The position numbers and the translations under genes are program-made. The notes under the pieces are model-generated. The model searched no databases, was not told the DNA's origin, and was given only the letters and a program-made list of their open reading frames with translations. From contig NZ_BSTN01000014.1 of assembly GCF_030269545.1 (NCBI RefSeq), forward strand, positions 123,825 through 187,824: 64,000 nt of DNA, in the 5' to 3' direction. Below are positions 34,401 to 43,137 of the stretch, in pieces. Numbering within the stretch: position 1 is the first letter of the stretch; each line of letters opens with the position of its first letter. This stretch comes from Actinomadura sp. NBRC 104425 (GTDB taxonomy: Bacteria; Actinomycetota; Actinomycetes; Streptosporangiales; Streptosporangiaceae).

Positions 34401-34828
34401 ATGGCGTACCGGCGAGCAGCCGGTGTCTGCGGGGGTGGCGACGGCCGCGATGTCCTCGACGCGAGTGACCGAGGTGCTGTCACGCGTGCCTGTGAAGCCC
34501 ACTGGGGCGACTCATCACCCGGTGGCCGGGGCACCGGAGGTGACACCGAAGAGCGAGGCGCGGACGTGGGAGCCGGACGCACGTCAGCCGTTCTCCCCAT
34601 CGGCTCCAAGTGCGGGCGGGCTCCCGCTTCACAGAGGCGTTGCCCCAGTTCCGCGGGCGTGTCCGCCTCGATCAGGTGCGCGCCGCCCGACCGGTCGTAC
34701 ACCAGAGCCCACAGGCTGCCGGTGAACGCCCCATGCCAGATCTCCACACCGGGGAACCGGCGCCGCAACGCGTCGAGCACCGGGTCGACGCCCCATGGGC
34801 GCACCCCGCCCGCCGACCCGACGGTCAT
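34190..34828 (-). CDS. Small actinomycete hypothetical protein with extended tail
   Basis: The frame gives 212 residues from ATG 34828, which overlaps the upstream stop (ATGA). The first 80 or so residues look natural (LDALRRRFPGVEIWHGAFTG, SLWALVYDRSGGAHLIEADT) and resemble small proteins common beside actinomycete regulators. The remainder is rich in Pro, Arg and Ser and runs into a degenerate repeat, so the natural C-terminus may be shorter. Function unknown. Confidence 0.6.
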   Translation of the reverse strand: MTVGSAGGVRPWGVDPVLDALRRRFPGVEIWHGAFTGSLWALVYDRSGGAHLIEADTPAELGQRLCEAGARPHLEPMGRTADVRPAPTSAPRSSVSPPVPRPPGDESPQWASQARVTAPRSLASRTSRPSPPPQTPAARRYAIDGQVAVGGEHPGRRARAARPSQPLRQGRHSAPPASEVRAARAVRGRHAGERRRRWLRRLLDRLTWTECW

Positions 34829-35142
34829 GACAGTCCTTCGGGATGCGCCCGCCCCGACAGGTAGCCGAGGACGAACAACGCCGCGTCGTCCGGAGCATCG
34901 GCCGGTGCGATCGCCCCTCGCCACGACGAGTTGAACCAGCGCGCGCCGCCGTCCTGCAGCCGCCGCCCGCAGGTGATCTTGTCCGAGGTGTGCCGTACTT
35001 CGGAGCAGCACCCGAGCATGTCCGAGTTCGCGACGTGGAGCCCATCGGCGGCGTAGTCGACCGTCAAGCCGCGCGCGGACAGGCGCACGGCAAGCGCAGC
35101 CAGAGCGTTGTACGAGCCGTGTCCGCCCGCACGATCGTTCAT
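34825..35142 (-). CDS. Small hypothetical protein, partner of the next gene
   Basis: A 105-residue protein (ALAALAVRLSARGLTVDYAA; later SDMLGCCSEVRHTSDKITCG) with four cysteines. GGGAGG lies seven bases before ATG 35142. Translationally coupled to the following gene by an ATGA overlap. Divergent from the XRE-TPR gene at 35352. No family recognised. Confidence 0.68.
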   Translation of the reverse strand: MNDRAGGHGSYNALAALAVRLSARGLTVDYAADGLHVANSDMLGCCSEVRHTSDKITCGRRLQDGGARWFNSSWRGAIAPADAPDDAALFVLGYLSGRAHPEGLS

Positions 35143-35280
35143 GTCGGACCTCCCAGCGTCCAGCGAGGCCCCGGGGATTCCGCTGTAGCCGCAGCGGCCT
35201 GGAGCCGTCTACTAATGGCGAACCAATTCGGCCACCGCTAGTGAATCGAGTGCGGACGCCAGAAAACGAGAGGCAGAATG

Positions 35281-35323
35281 GGGGAGGATCGGGGAGGAGC
35301 TCACTTCCTCCCCGATCCTCCCC
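35281..35323 (+). promoter_or_regulatory. Leader hairpin before XRE-TPR gene A
   Basis: GGGGAGGATCGGGGAGGA (35281-35298) pairs perfectly with TCCTCCCCGATCCTCCCC (35306-35323), loop GCTCACT, ending 28 bases before ATG 35352. The left arm carries ribosome-site-like GGAGGA, the right arm its complement. A partly conserved version precedes the paralog at 38049 (GGGAGGATCGGGGAAGA at 37983). It may be an attenuator or operator. Confidence 0.6.
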
Positions 35324-35351
35324 CGCCCGTCGGCGAGAGGTGCGTCACGAC

Positions 35352-36641
35352 ATGTCCGCCGAAAAGAAGATCATTGGTGCGCGACTCCGCGAGGCACGCG
35401 AAAGCACCCCGTACTGGACGCGCGGGGAGATGGCGCGGCTCCTGCGCGACAAAGCCACCCCCGAAGAACTGCCGCACATCGCACACGTCAAAGACCTGAC
35501 CGACATGATCAAACAGTGGGAAGCCGGCAAATGGATCCCACGCCCCCGCTACCGCACGCTCTACTGCCGCCTACTCGGCAAAACCGAGGCCGAACTCTTC
35601 GGCACGGACGGTGCGCTCGCTGCGTTGCGGTCGCCCCCAACACCTGGGCCTCCTGCTCACGGCACGGACTCCGATGACGAGTTGGAGGCGCTGGAGCTGG
35701 CACGCCGCGTGGCCGCGAGCGACGTCGGAAACGAGACCCTGACGGCGCTGGAAATGACCGTGGACGATCTCGCGTCCGCCTATCCGCGCGCCGCACCGGC
35801 CGAGCTGCTGACGCGCATCAGACAGCACATCGGCTACGTCTCCCGGCTCCTCCGCTCACAGATGACGCTGGTTGAGCGCAGGCGCCTCATCGTCGTCGGA
35901 GGGTGGCTGTCGCTGCTCGCGGCGACGTGCGATGTGGACCTCGATCGACGCCCGGCCGCCGCCGCGCGCCTGCGGACCGCCGCGCAGCTCGGCGAGCACG
36001 CCGAGCACCCGGAGATCATCGCGTGGACGCTGGAGACGCAGGCGTGGCAGGCCCTCACCGATGGCGACTACAAAGCGGCGGTCACGCTGTCGCAGGGGGC
36101 ACAAGAGATCGCGCCGCGCGGGAGTTCGGCGTTCATCCAGGCGAACGCGCAGGAAGGACGGGCTTGGGCACGGCTCGGTGCCGCCCCTGAGACCCGTGAC
36201 GCTCTGGCGCGCGTCGAACGGCTCGTCGCGCCCCTGCCGATGCCCGATCGGCCAGAACACCACTACCGGTATGACCCGGCCAAAAGCGACGCCTACATGG
36301 CCACCACGCTGTCATGGCTGGGAGATCCCGCGGCCGAGCACTACGCGCGCGGTGTTCTGGCCCGTCTGGAGCAGCCGTCCGCAGCCCCGGCCCGCCCCCG
36401 GCGCGCAGCATCCGCGCGGCTCGACCTGGCGCTCGCCCTGCTGGCCACCGACCAGGCCGACGAAGCAGCGCACCTGACGCTGGAAGCCATCACCAGCGGC
36501 CGCCTGGTGCCATCCAGCCATTGGCGCGCAGCCGAAGTGATCAATGCACTGGAAGCACGGGGCGTCCCCCAAGCGGCCGACCTCCGAGAGGCCTTCCGCG
36601 AACTCCGCACACCCGCCGCTCACAAGATCGACGGCCCCTGA
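35352..36641 (+). CDS. XRE-like regulator with TPR-type domain (paralog A)
   Basis: A 429-residue protein. The first 80 or so residues form a helix-turn-helix-like domain (GARLREARESTPYWTRGEMA, DLTDMIKQWEAGKWIPRPRY). The rest is all-helical with TPR-like repeats (EIIAWTLETQAWQALTDGDY, DAYMATTLSWLGDPAAEHYA). Its first 250 bases of coding DNA are about 95 percent identical to gene C at 38049, but the C-terminal parts differ. Such proteins usually couple DNA binding to a peptide or protein signal. An in-frame GTG at 35340 is a possible alternative start. Confidence 0.82.
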   Translation: MSAEKKIIGARLREARESTPYWTRGEMARLLRDKATPEELPHIAHVKDLTDMIKQWEAGKWIPRPRYRTLYCRLLGKTEAELFGTDGALAALRSPPTPGPPAHGTDSDDELEALELARRVAASDVGNETLTALEMTVDDLASAYPRAAPAELLTRIRQHIGYVSRLLRSQMTLVERRRLIVVGGWLSLLAATCDVDLDRRPAAAARLRTAAQLGEHAEHPEIIAWTLETQAWQALTDGDYKAAVTLSQGAQEIAPRGSSAFIQANAQEGRAWARLGAAPETRDALARVERLVAPLPMPDRPEHHYRYDPAKSDAYMATTLSWLGDPAAEHYARGVLARLEQPSAAPARPRRAASARLDLALALLATDQADEAAHLTLEAITSGRLVPSSHWRAAEVINALEARGVPQAADLREAFRELRTPAAHKIDGP

Positions 36642-36706
36642 GTAGCCCTTCGTCGCACGCCAGAGCCGTGCGGTCCCCGCATCCGGGGCTGCCATTGAAA
36701 CAATCG

Positions 36707-37924
36707 TCAGCGCAAATTCATGCGCCAAGCCAAACCGCGCAGGTCACGCCCGGCTGCACGGTCGTAAAGATCGGCGACGAGATCCCGAACCATGGGGTTC
36801 TTGTGCACGGCGACAGCCGACAGTTTTTCGGCATGACGGATTTGTCGGACAGCGCTCTCATTATGGCCGAGCATAGCGAGCGCCCGAGCTTGTTCGATCG
36901 CCAGGGCGGCCTTCCGGCTGCGCCGAGGCAATGCGTTCACTTCGACATCCGCAGCGGCCTTCAGCGCCGCTTCAGGGCGCTCGGCTTCCACCGCCAGCAT
37001 GGTTCGCCACACACCGACATTCGCCGGTCCGAAGCTCTGCCACCCTTCTCCGGGGGAGTCGTCGGGCTGCTCCCCAAGGCGATCGGCGACCCGCTCGGCC
37101 TCGGCCAGCCTTTCGGACGCCCCATCGGCATCGTCCTGGAGCTGGCGCGCGAGGGCCGCGAACAACAGCAGCATCCCGTAGACCTCGTGGCCGGTCCTGC
37201 TGTCGCCGATCACCTGCTCAATGGTGCCTGCGATCCGTTCGGCCTCGCGCAAGGGACGAGACATTCCGGCGGACGGCCGCGCCGACGCCTGCGCCACCGC
37301 CGCCGCCCCGAGCATCACCGGATCATCAAGGAGCCGGGCCGCCTTCTCCGCACGGTCGGCCGCGATCCACGCCAGGTCCACCTGTCCGAGGTGACGCAGC
37401 ACGTTGACCGCCGACGTGCACAGGTCGACCAGCAGGCGAAGGGCCGTGCGGCGTTCGCGCTCGTCTCCCTGGACAGCGTGAACATGCAGTTCTTCCAGAA
37501 CACCGGGCAGCAGGGTGGACAGGCGCGCGTCATCGGCCGCCCGGCGCTTCTCACGGATGTCCCCGTTCACCAGCTCAACGAGCGCCGACAGGGGGCGTAC
37601 GGGGATGTCGGGCGGGTTGGTGAGGGACGAGTCGAACAATGCTTCCCGCAGGCGGACGACGTCGCCGTACACACGGTCGCGAGGCCGGATCATGGGAGCA
37701 GGTTCGCCCAGCAGATCCGACGCGGAGACCTCAAGAGCCTCGGCGAGCGCTCGGATGTCGGAGCGGCGTTCCAGTCGCGCCTTGCCGTTCTCCACCTTGG
37801 AGAGCCAGCCCTTGGACCGGCCGACCAGGCCGGCCAACACCTCAAGGGACATACCGCGGTACTCCCGCGCGTTCCGCACGTTCTCCCCGATGCGCCGCGC
37901 ACCGTCGTCAACGAGTCGAGCCAT
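36707..37924 (-). CDS. XRE-family regulator with TPR-type domain (B)
   Basis: A 405-residue protein. A classic Cro/CI-type helix-turn-helix occupies about 12-65 (GENVRNAREYRGMSLEVLAG, LVGRSKGWLSKVENGKARLE). A long helical region follows with TPR-like pieces (LAWIAADRAEKAARLLDDPV, YGMLLLFAALARQLQDDADG). It lies between the two near-identical XRE-like genes and is divergent from gene C with a 124-base gap. ATG 37924 lies just before the HTH. The signal it senses is unknown. Confidence 0.82.
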   Translation of the reverse strand: MARLVDDGARRIGENVRNAREYRGMSLEVLAGLVGRSKGWLSKVENGKARLERRSDIRALAEALEVSASDLLGEPAPMIRPRDRVYGDVVRLREALFDSSLTNPPDIPVRPLSALVELVNGDIREKRRAADDARLSTLLPGVLEELHVHAVQGDERERRTALRLLVDLCTSAVNVLRHLGQVDLAWIAADRAEKAARLLDDPVMLGAAAVAQASARPSAGMSRPLREAERIAGTIEQVIGDSRTGHEVYGMLLLFAALARQLQDDADGASERLAEAERVADRLGEQPDDSPGEGWQSFGPANVGVWRTMLAVEAERPEAALKAAADVEVNALPRRSRKAALAIEQARALAMLGHNESAVRQIRHAEKLSAVAVHKNPMVRDLVADLYDRAAGRDLRGLAWRMNLR

Positions 37925-38048
37925 GGCCACCCTCGTGGTCGTTCCGCCCCCCACCGTCCACGGTACGCGGGCGCTCGGCCAAGGGAGGATCGGGGAAGAA
38001 CTCGACTCGACTCCGATCCCTGTCCGTCGGCGAGAGGTGCGTCACGAC

Positions 38049-39290
38049 ATGTCCGCCGAAGAGAAGATCATTGGTGCACGACTCCGCGAGGCACGCGAAA
38101 GCACCCCGTACTGGACGCGCGGGGAGATGGCGCGGCTCCTGCGCGACAAAGCCACCCCTGAAGAACTGCCGCACATCGCACACGTCAACGACCTGACCGA
38201 CATGATCAAACAGTGGGAAACCGGCAATTGGATCCCACGCCCCCGCTACCGCGCGCTCTACTGCCGCCTGCTCGGCAAAACCGAGGGCGAGCTGTTCGGC
38301 ACGAGGGGCGATGCGCCCTTCTCGCTCGATGCGGACCTCGATCTTTTCGCGCAGGGAGATCTGCCCGCTCGCATCGACGCCATCGGTGGTGGGCGAGTGG
38401 GTTCGGGGGTCGTCGCTGATCTCTCCGCGCGTGTCCATGCCCTGCGTCTGGCCGATGACGTTCTTGCCGGCGGAGATCTGCTGGCACCCGCTTTCCGGGA
38501 GTTGCGCGCCGCCGTGCGTGTGCACGAGGAAGCGACGTACACAGAGGACGTCGGCCGCAAAGTGCTGGCGTTGATCGGGGAGTTCGCGCAGATCGCCGGA
38601 TGGATCGCCGGTGATGCCGGACAGTATCGGCGGGCCGCCGACACTTACCACCTGGGCATTGACGCGGCCCGCGAGGCAGGTGACGGCACGCTTGCCTCGT
38701 ACCTGATCGGGTCTTTGGCCTACCAGACCTCCTATATCGGAGGCGCCGGGGAGGCCCTTGCGCTCGCGTACGAGGCGTTGGACGCCGCCGGCCCGGACGC
38801 CGCCCCACGGGCACGCGCCTTGGCCTGGGATCGCGTCGCCTGGGCGGCCGCCCGCGCGCAGGACGCACAGACCGCAACGCGGGCACTCGGCGAGGCCCGC
38901 GCGGCATTCGGCGAAGGCGGAACTGCGGAAGGCGATCCCGCTTACCTCTACTGGCTGGACGCCGGTGAGCTTCAGATCATGGAGGCGCGGGCGTACACGG
39001 AACTTCGCCGCCCGCTGCGCGCCGTGCCGCTGCTGGTCGATGTGCTCGGCCGATACGACACGACCCATACGCGAGAACTCGCGCTGTACCTGTCGTGGCT
39101 GGCGGTCGCCCTGGCGGATGCGAACGAGCCGGAGCAGGCCGCCGCCACGGCCTCTCGCATGCGGGAGCTGTCCGCCGACGTCGCGAGCGAGCGGACCGCC
39201 GAACGGGCCAACGTGGTCCTCAACCGGCTCAAACCCTTCGCGGACGTACCGGCCGTCCGAGCACTCCTGAACAACGCACAGGACGCCTGA
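38049..39290 (+). CDS. XRE-like regulator with TPR-type domain (paralog C)
   Basis: A 413-residue protein whose N-terminal 80 residues are almost the same as paralog A (GARLREARESTPYWTRGEMA) but whose C-terminal 330 residues are different (AQIAGWIAGDAGQYRRAADT, YHLGIDAAREAGDGTLASYL), again TPR-like. The upstream leader, including GTCGGCGAGAGGTGCGTCAC, is shared with A. Same DNA-binding head on different sensor bodies suggests both may bind the same operators but answer to different signals (inference). Confidence 0.82.
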   Translation: MSAEEKIIGARLREARESTPYWTRGEMARLLRDKATPEELPHIAHVNDLTDMIKQWETGNWIPRPRYRALYCRLLGKTEGELFGTRGDAPFSLDADLDLFAQGDLPARIDAIGGGRVGSGVVADLSARVHALRLADDVLAGGDLLAPAFRELRAAVRVHEEATYTEDVGRKVLALIGEFAQIAGWIAGDAGQYRRAADTYHLGIDAAREAGDGTLASYLIGSLAYQTSYIGGAGEALALAYEALDAAGPDAAPRARALAWDRVAWAAARAQDAQTATRALGEARAAFGEGGTAEGDPAYLYWLDAGELQIMEARAYTELRRPLRAVPLLVDVLGRYDTTHTRELALYLSWLAVALADANEPEQAAATASRMRELSADVASERTAERANVVLNRLKPFADVPAVRALLNNAQDA

Positions 39291-39312
39291 AACCACACCA
39301 GCGGCCGGAGTG

Positions 39313-40260
39313 TCACTGCCGGTTGGGGCGTTGGTATCTGGCGCTCATGGTGTGGAAGACCTTCTTCGGTTCCCAGTGGGTCTCGTCGAGCATGCGGACG
39401 ACGCCGTAGGACGCGATGTCGCGGTCGCCCGCCTTGTCGAAGTTGGCGAAGGAGAACCACAGCGCGGTGTCCACGCCTTCCTTCTCGAAGATGTCGAGCA
39501 GTTCGTTGAGGTAGCGCACCTGCTCCTCCTCGTCCGCAATCGCGCCCGACGTCGGCTGCCAGGCCATGCCGCCCAGGTCGCCCGCGCCTTGGTAGGCGCA
39601 CGTGCCGTACTCGGTGATGGCGACGGGCTTGCCGTGGGAGAAGAACTCGCGCAGGTGGGTGCGGAACGTGTCGGCGTTCTGCGCGGTCCGGTAGGCGTCG
39701 ACGGCCACCAAGTCGAACGGCTCCCAGTCGACGGGTTCCCAGGGGCCGGAGGCATAGGTGATGCTCCCTCCGAAGTGGGCGCGCACCGTCGCCGCGGCCT
39801 GGGCGAGGAAGGCATTGAGGCGCTCTATCACCGGCCCGAGGGACGTCCACCACTGCACGTCGGCGGTGGCCATGGCGCGAAGACGGTCGAGATAGGTGTC
39901 GCCGGGGAGGAAGCCACGGGTGAAGGCGCTCAGTTCGCAGCCGGTGACGAGCACCACCTCCGCGCCGTCTTGCCGCAGGGCCTCGGCACGTCGCGCGCAA
40001 TCGGCGAAGAACGGCAGGATCTCCTGAGGGTGCAGATCGACGGGGAACGGGGAGAACCACACCTCCAAGCCGGCGTCGGCCGCGTGCCGGGCGGCGATGT
40101 GCAGCCGCTCGGCGTCGCCGCCGGAGATGCGCACGGCGTCGCAGTGCAGGTCTCCGGCGATCGCGGCCATGTCGCGCCGGACCTGCTCGGGGTCGAAGGT
40201 CTTCCGGCTGACGAGTCCGGGGAAGAGCCCGGTGTCGTAGTTGATGCCCCGCGCACGCAT
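39313..40260 (-). CDS. TIM-barrel glycosidase-like protein
   Basis: A 315-residue protein that looks like a (beta/alpha)8 barrel of the glycoside-hydrolase A clan: RARGINYDTGLFPGLVSRKT, CDAVRISGGDAERLHIAARH, and a candidate nucleophile Glu in KPVAITEYGTCAYQGAG; FSFANFDKAGDRDIASYGVV lies near the end. No signal peptide is seen, so it should act in the cytoplasm. Start ATG 40260 is one base past the TetR stop, so both are co-transcribed. Real substrate unknown. Confidence 0.75.
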   Translation of the reverse strand: MRARGINYDTGLFPGLVSRKTFDPEQVRRDMAAIAGDLHCDAVRISGGDAERLHIAARHAADAGLEVWFSPFPVDLHPQEILPFFADCARRAEALRQDGAEVVLVTGCELSAFTRGFLPGDTYLDRLRAMATADVQWWTSLGPVIERLNAFLAQAAATVRAHFGGSITYASGPWEPVDWEPFDLVAVDAYRTAQNADTFRTHLREFFSHGKPVAITEYGTCAYQGAGDLGGMAWQPTSGAIADEEEQVRYLNELLDIFEKEGVDTALWFSFANFDKAGDRDIASYGVVRMLDETHWEPKKVFHTMSARYQRPNRQ

Positions 40261-40261
40261 G

Positions 40262-40882
40262 TCAGCGCCCCTCCACGTATTCGAGTCCGTGTTGCAGCAG
40301 GTCGAATGCCAACTCGACGTCCTGGCGCAGGGCGCGGGCGACGTCCTCGGCGGACGCCCCGCTCAGCAGACGCTGGAAGTACGTCTCCTGGAGGGCGAGC
40401 AGGGACGCGGCGACCTGGGCCGCCATGAGCGCGGCCGCCGTGGGGCCGTACTCGTCCGCCAGGACCTGCGCCAACGCCTGGCGCTGCTGGTAGAGCAGGG
40501 CGTTCGCCGCGTTCTGGAGCGCCGGGCTGCTCTGGATGACGCGCACCCGGGCGAGCAGCGCGTCGAGGTCCGCCTCCGGTGGCTGCGCGGCGGCGAACGC
40601 GCGGTAGTGCGCTCGCAGCGCCTCCAGGAACGTCTGGCCGGGCGGCCGCCGGGCGACGATCTCGGCCAGCGGGTCGCCGCCCACGCCGTGGAGGGCGAGC
40701 GACTCCTTGGTCGGGAAGTACGCGAAGAGCGTCGCCTTGGCCACCTCGGCGGCCTCGGCGATCTCGTTGACGGTCACCGCGTCGAAACCGCGCTCGGTGA
40801 ACAGCCGCAGCGCCACCTCGGCGATCCGTCGCCTGGTCTGCTCCTTCTTGCGCTCGCGAAGCCCCGCCACGGCAATAACCAT
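40262..40882 (-). CDS. TetR-family transcriptional regulator
   Basis: A 206-residue regulator. The helix-turn-helix reads RIAEVALRLFTERGFDAVTV, NEIAEAAEVAKATLFAYFPT, followed by KESLALHG. The ligand domain is helical (YQQRQALAQVLADEYGPTAA). ATG 40882 lies inside a palindromic region likely to be its own operator. Overlaps transcriptionally with the glycosidase-like gene, which it probably controls. Confidence 0.9.
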   Translation of the reverse strand: MVIAVAGLRERKKEQTRRRIAEVALRLFTERGFDAVTVNEIAEAAEVAKATLFAYFPTKESLALHGVGGDPLAEIVARRPPGQTFLEALRAHYRAFAAAQPPEADLDALLARVRVIQSSPALQNAANALLYQQRQALAQVLADEYGPTAAALMAAQVAASLLALQETYFQRLLSGASAEDVARALRQDVELAFDLLQHGLEYVEGR

Positions 40883-40911
40883 ACTCGGTTCAATAACGAA
40901 CTCGGTATGGA
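40878..40911. promoter_or_regulatory. Palindromic TetR operator candidate
   Basis: CCATACTCGGTTCAATAACG and its partner ending GAACTCGGTATGG form an imperfect inverted repeat (CCATAC/GTATGG at the ends, GTTC/GAAC inside) that covers the TetR start codon. This suits autorepression, perhaps of a leaderless transcript. Confidence 0.55.
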
Positions 40912-41080
40912 TACGGCGCCGTTCGTCTCCTGCGCCGGACGGTGCCTCCGACCGTTCGACGACCGCTGATTCGTCGCCGCACAACGTGCCTTCGCGAACA
41001 AGACGGGGGCGCAGCGGCGTCTGTCTTCCCGGACAATCATTGGAACCCGGTCACGGACGTGGCGGGGAGAGGGGCGGCGT

Positions 41081-43123
41081 ATGGAGGCTCTGCGGGCCGG
41101 TGATCCCAGGCGCATCGGCGGCCACCGGCTGCTGGGCAGGCTCGGCGCCGGCGGGATGGGGCAGGTGTTCCTGGGGCGGTCGCCCGGCGGGACGCTGGTG
41201 GCGGTCAAGCTCGTGCACGCGCACCTGGCCGAGGACCCCGACTTCCGCGCGCGGTTCCGGCGCGAGGTCGGCGCCGCGCGGGCCGTCAGCGGCGCCTTCA
41301 CCGCGCCCGTCGTCGACGCCGATCCCGACGCCGACCCGCCGTGGCTGGCCACCGCGTACCTGCCGGGAGTCCCGCTGGACCGGGCGGTGCCGCTGCCGGT
41401 GCCGGCCGTGTTCGCGCTGGGTGCGGGGCTCGCCGAGGCGCTGGTGTCGATCCACCGCGCCGGGGTCGTGCACCGCGACCTCAAGCCGTCCAACGTCATC
41501 CTGGGGCTGGACGGCCCGCGGGTGATCGACTTCGGTATCGCCCATGCGGCCGACGCCGCCGTCGTCACCCGGACGGGTTTCGCCGTTGGGTCGCCCGGCT
41601 TCATCGCCCCGGAGCAGGCCCGAGGCGGGGTGACGGGCCCTGCCGCCGACGTGTTCTCGCTGGGTGCGGTCCTGGTCTTCGCCGCGACGGGCGTCGGACC
41701 CTACGGGCAGGGGCCGCCCCATGTGCTGATCTACCGGGTGGTGCACGAACGGCCGCGGCTGGACGGCGTCCCCGACCCGGCGCTGCGGGCCGTCGTCGAA
41801 GCCTGCCTGGAGCAGGATCCGGCCCGGCGCCCCACTCCGGCGCGGCTGCTGGAGATGCTCGCCCGGCATGTGCCGCAGAGCACCGACCTGCACGGCGTCG
41901 GCTGGCTGCCCGGCACGGTGGCGCAGCGCATCGCCCAGGCCGGCTCGAACATCCCCGACGTGCCGTCCATGGAAGAGCAGACCGGACCGACCCGGCGGCG
42001 GGTCCTGCTGCTCGGCGGGGCCGCCGCGGCCGTGGCGCTCGGCGCCGGGGGAGTCGCCACGGCGCTGGTGCGCTCGTCGCGGGCGAACCCCGGCCCCCGG
42101 CCGACGTTGGCTTCGGCCTCGCCTGCCACCGCCGCGTCGCCCGCGCCGATGCGCGACGGCAAAATCCTGTGGAAGCGCTTCACCGGCTCCGACTATCTGA
42201 GCATCAGCCCCGTGGTGTCCGGCGGTCGCGTGTTCATCGGCAGCGAGAAGGAGGACCTGCGCGCCTTCGACACCCGGACCGGCAAGCACCTGTGGACCTA
42301 TTGGACCGGACGGCGCATCAACACCCCCGCCGTCGCCTCGGGTGTCGTTTACGCCCTGGCCCAGGACGGCGTCCTCTACGCCGTCGACGCCAAGACCGGC
42401 CGGCTCAAATGGCGGCGGACGGTCGGCAGGAGCTACGCGGACATCATCGTGGCCGACGGACTGGTGTACGCCGGCGACTTCTACGCATTGGACGCCCGGA
42501 CCGGCTCGGTGCGATGGCAGGGACGCGGGGGCGGCCGATCCCCCGCGATCGCCGACGGCGTCATCTACGTGCCGGGCGAAAAGATCCTGACCGCCTACGA
42601 CGCCGCAACCGGCCGCACACGTTGGACGTACAGGTCCTCCAAGGGGGTGTGGAGCACCGCGGTCGCGGACGGCCTGGTGTGCTTCGGCGACTTCCAAGGC
42701 GAGACGGTCCACGCGGTGGACGCCCGTACCGGCAAACGGCGCTGGACGTACGACGCGGGCAACAGCGTCACGGCCCGTCCCGTGGTGGTGGACGGCGTGG
42801 TCTACGTGGGCGACTACGGCGAGAAGTTCTACGCCCTCGACGCCGCCACCGGCACGATGAAGTGGCAGGTTCAAACCGAAGGCCACATACACGACGATCC
42901 CGTCCTGGCCGACGGCGTGCTGTACGTCCCGAGCGGCGTGTACTCCGACGGCAGCGTGTACGCGCTGGACGCCGCCACCGGCCGCAAGATCTGGCGGTTC
43001 CAGGCCGAGGAGGGCATCGAGTCCAGCCCTGCCATCGCGGACGGAACCGTCTACATCGGCTGCAAGGACGGCTACCTGTACGCTCTCGACGCCCGCGGCG
43101 GAACCGGCACAGCGACCGGCTGA
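41081..43123 (+). CDS. Membrane Ser/Thr protein kinase with PQQ-type beta-propeller sensor (1)
   Basis: A 680-residue Hanks-type kinase. The cytoplasmic kinase domain (about 1-270) has the P-loop LGAGGMGQVFLG, the lysine in VAVKLVHAHL, the catalytic HRDLKPSNVI, DFG in RVIDFGIAHA and APEQ. One membrane helix (about 308-330) follows a basic stretch (TRRRVLLLGG). The external part is a beta-propeller of PQQ-like repeats (FDTRTGKHLWTYWTG, VDAKTGRLKWRRTVG, LDAATGTMKWQVQTE and more). It is 14 bases upstream of a paralogous kinase. Ligand of the propeller is unknown. Confidence 0.92.
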   Translation: MEALRAGDPRRIGGHRLLGRLGAGGMGQVFLGRSPGGTLVAVKLVHAHLAEDPDFRARFRREVGAARAVSGAFTAPVVDADPDADPPWLATAYLPGVPLDRAVPLPVPAVFALGAGLAEALVSIHRAGVVHRDLKPSNVILGLDGPRVIDFGIAHAADAAVVTRTGFAVGSPGFIAPEQARGGVTGPAADVFSLGAVLVFAATGVGPYGQGPPHVLIYRVVHERPRLDGVPDPALRAVVEACLEQDPARRPTPARLLEMLARHVPQSTDLHGVGWLPGTVAQRIAQAGSNIPDVPSMEEQTGPTRRRVLLLGGAAAAVALGAGGVATALVRSSRANPGPRPTLASASPATAASPAPMRDGKILWKRFTGSDYLSISPVVSGGRVFIGSEKEDLRAFDTRTGKHLWTYWTGRRINTPAVASGVVYALAQDGVLYAVDAKTGRLKWRRTVGRSYADIIVADGLVYAGDFYALDARTGSVRWQGRGGGRSPAIADGVIYVPGEKILTAYDAATGRTRWTYRSSKGVWSTAVADGLVCFGDFQGETVHAVDARTGKRRWTYDAGNSVTARPVVVDGVVYVGDYGEKFYALDAATGTMKWQVQTEGHIHDDPVLADGVLYVPSGVYSDGSVYALDAATGRKIWRFQAEEGIESSPAIADGTVYIGCKDGYLYALDARGGTGTATG

Positions 43124-43137
43124 GAAACGGAGAACCG

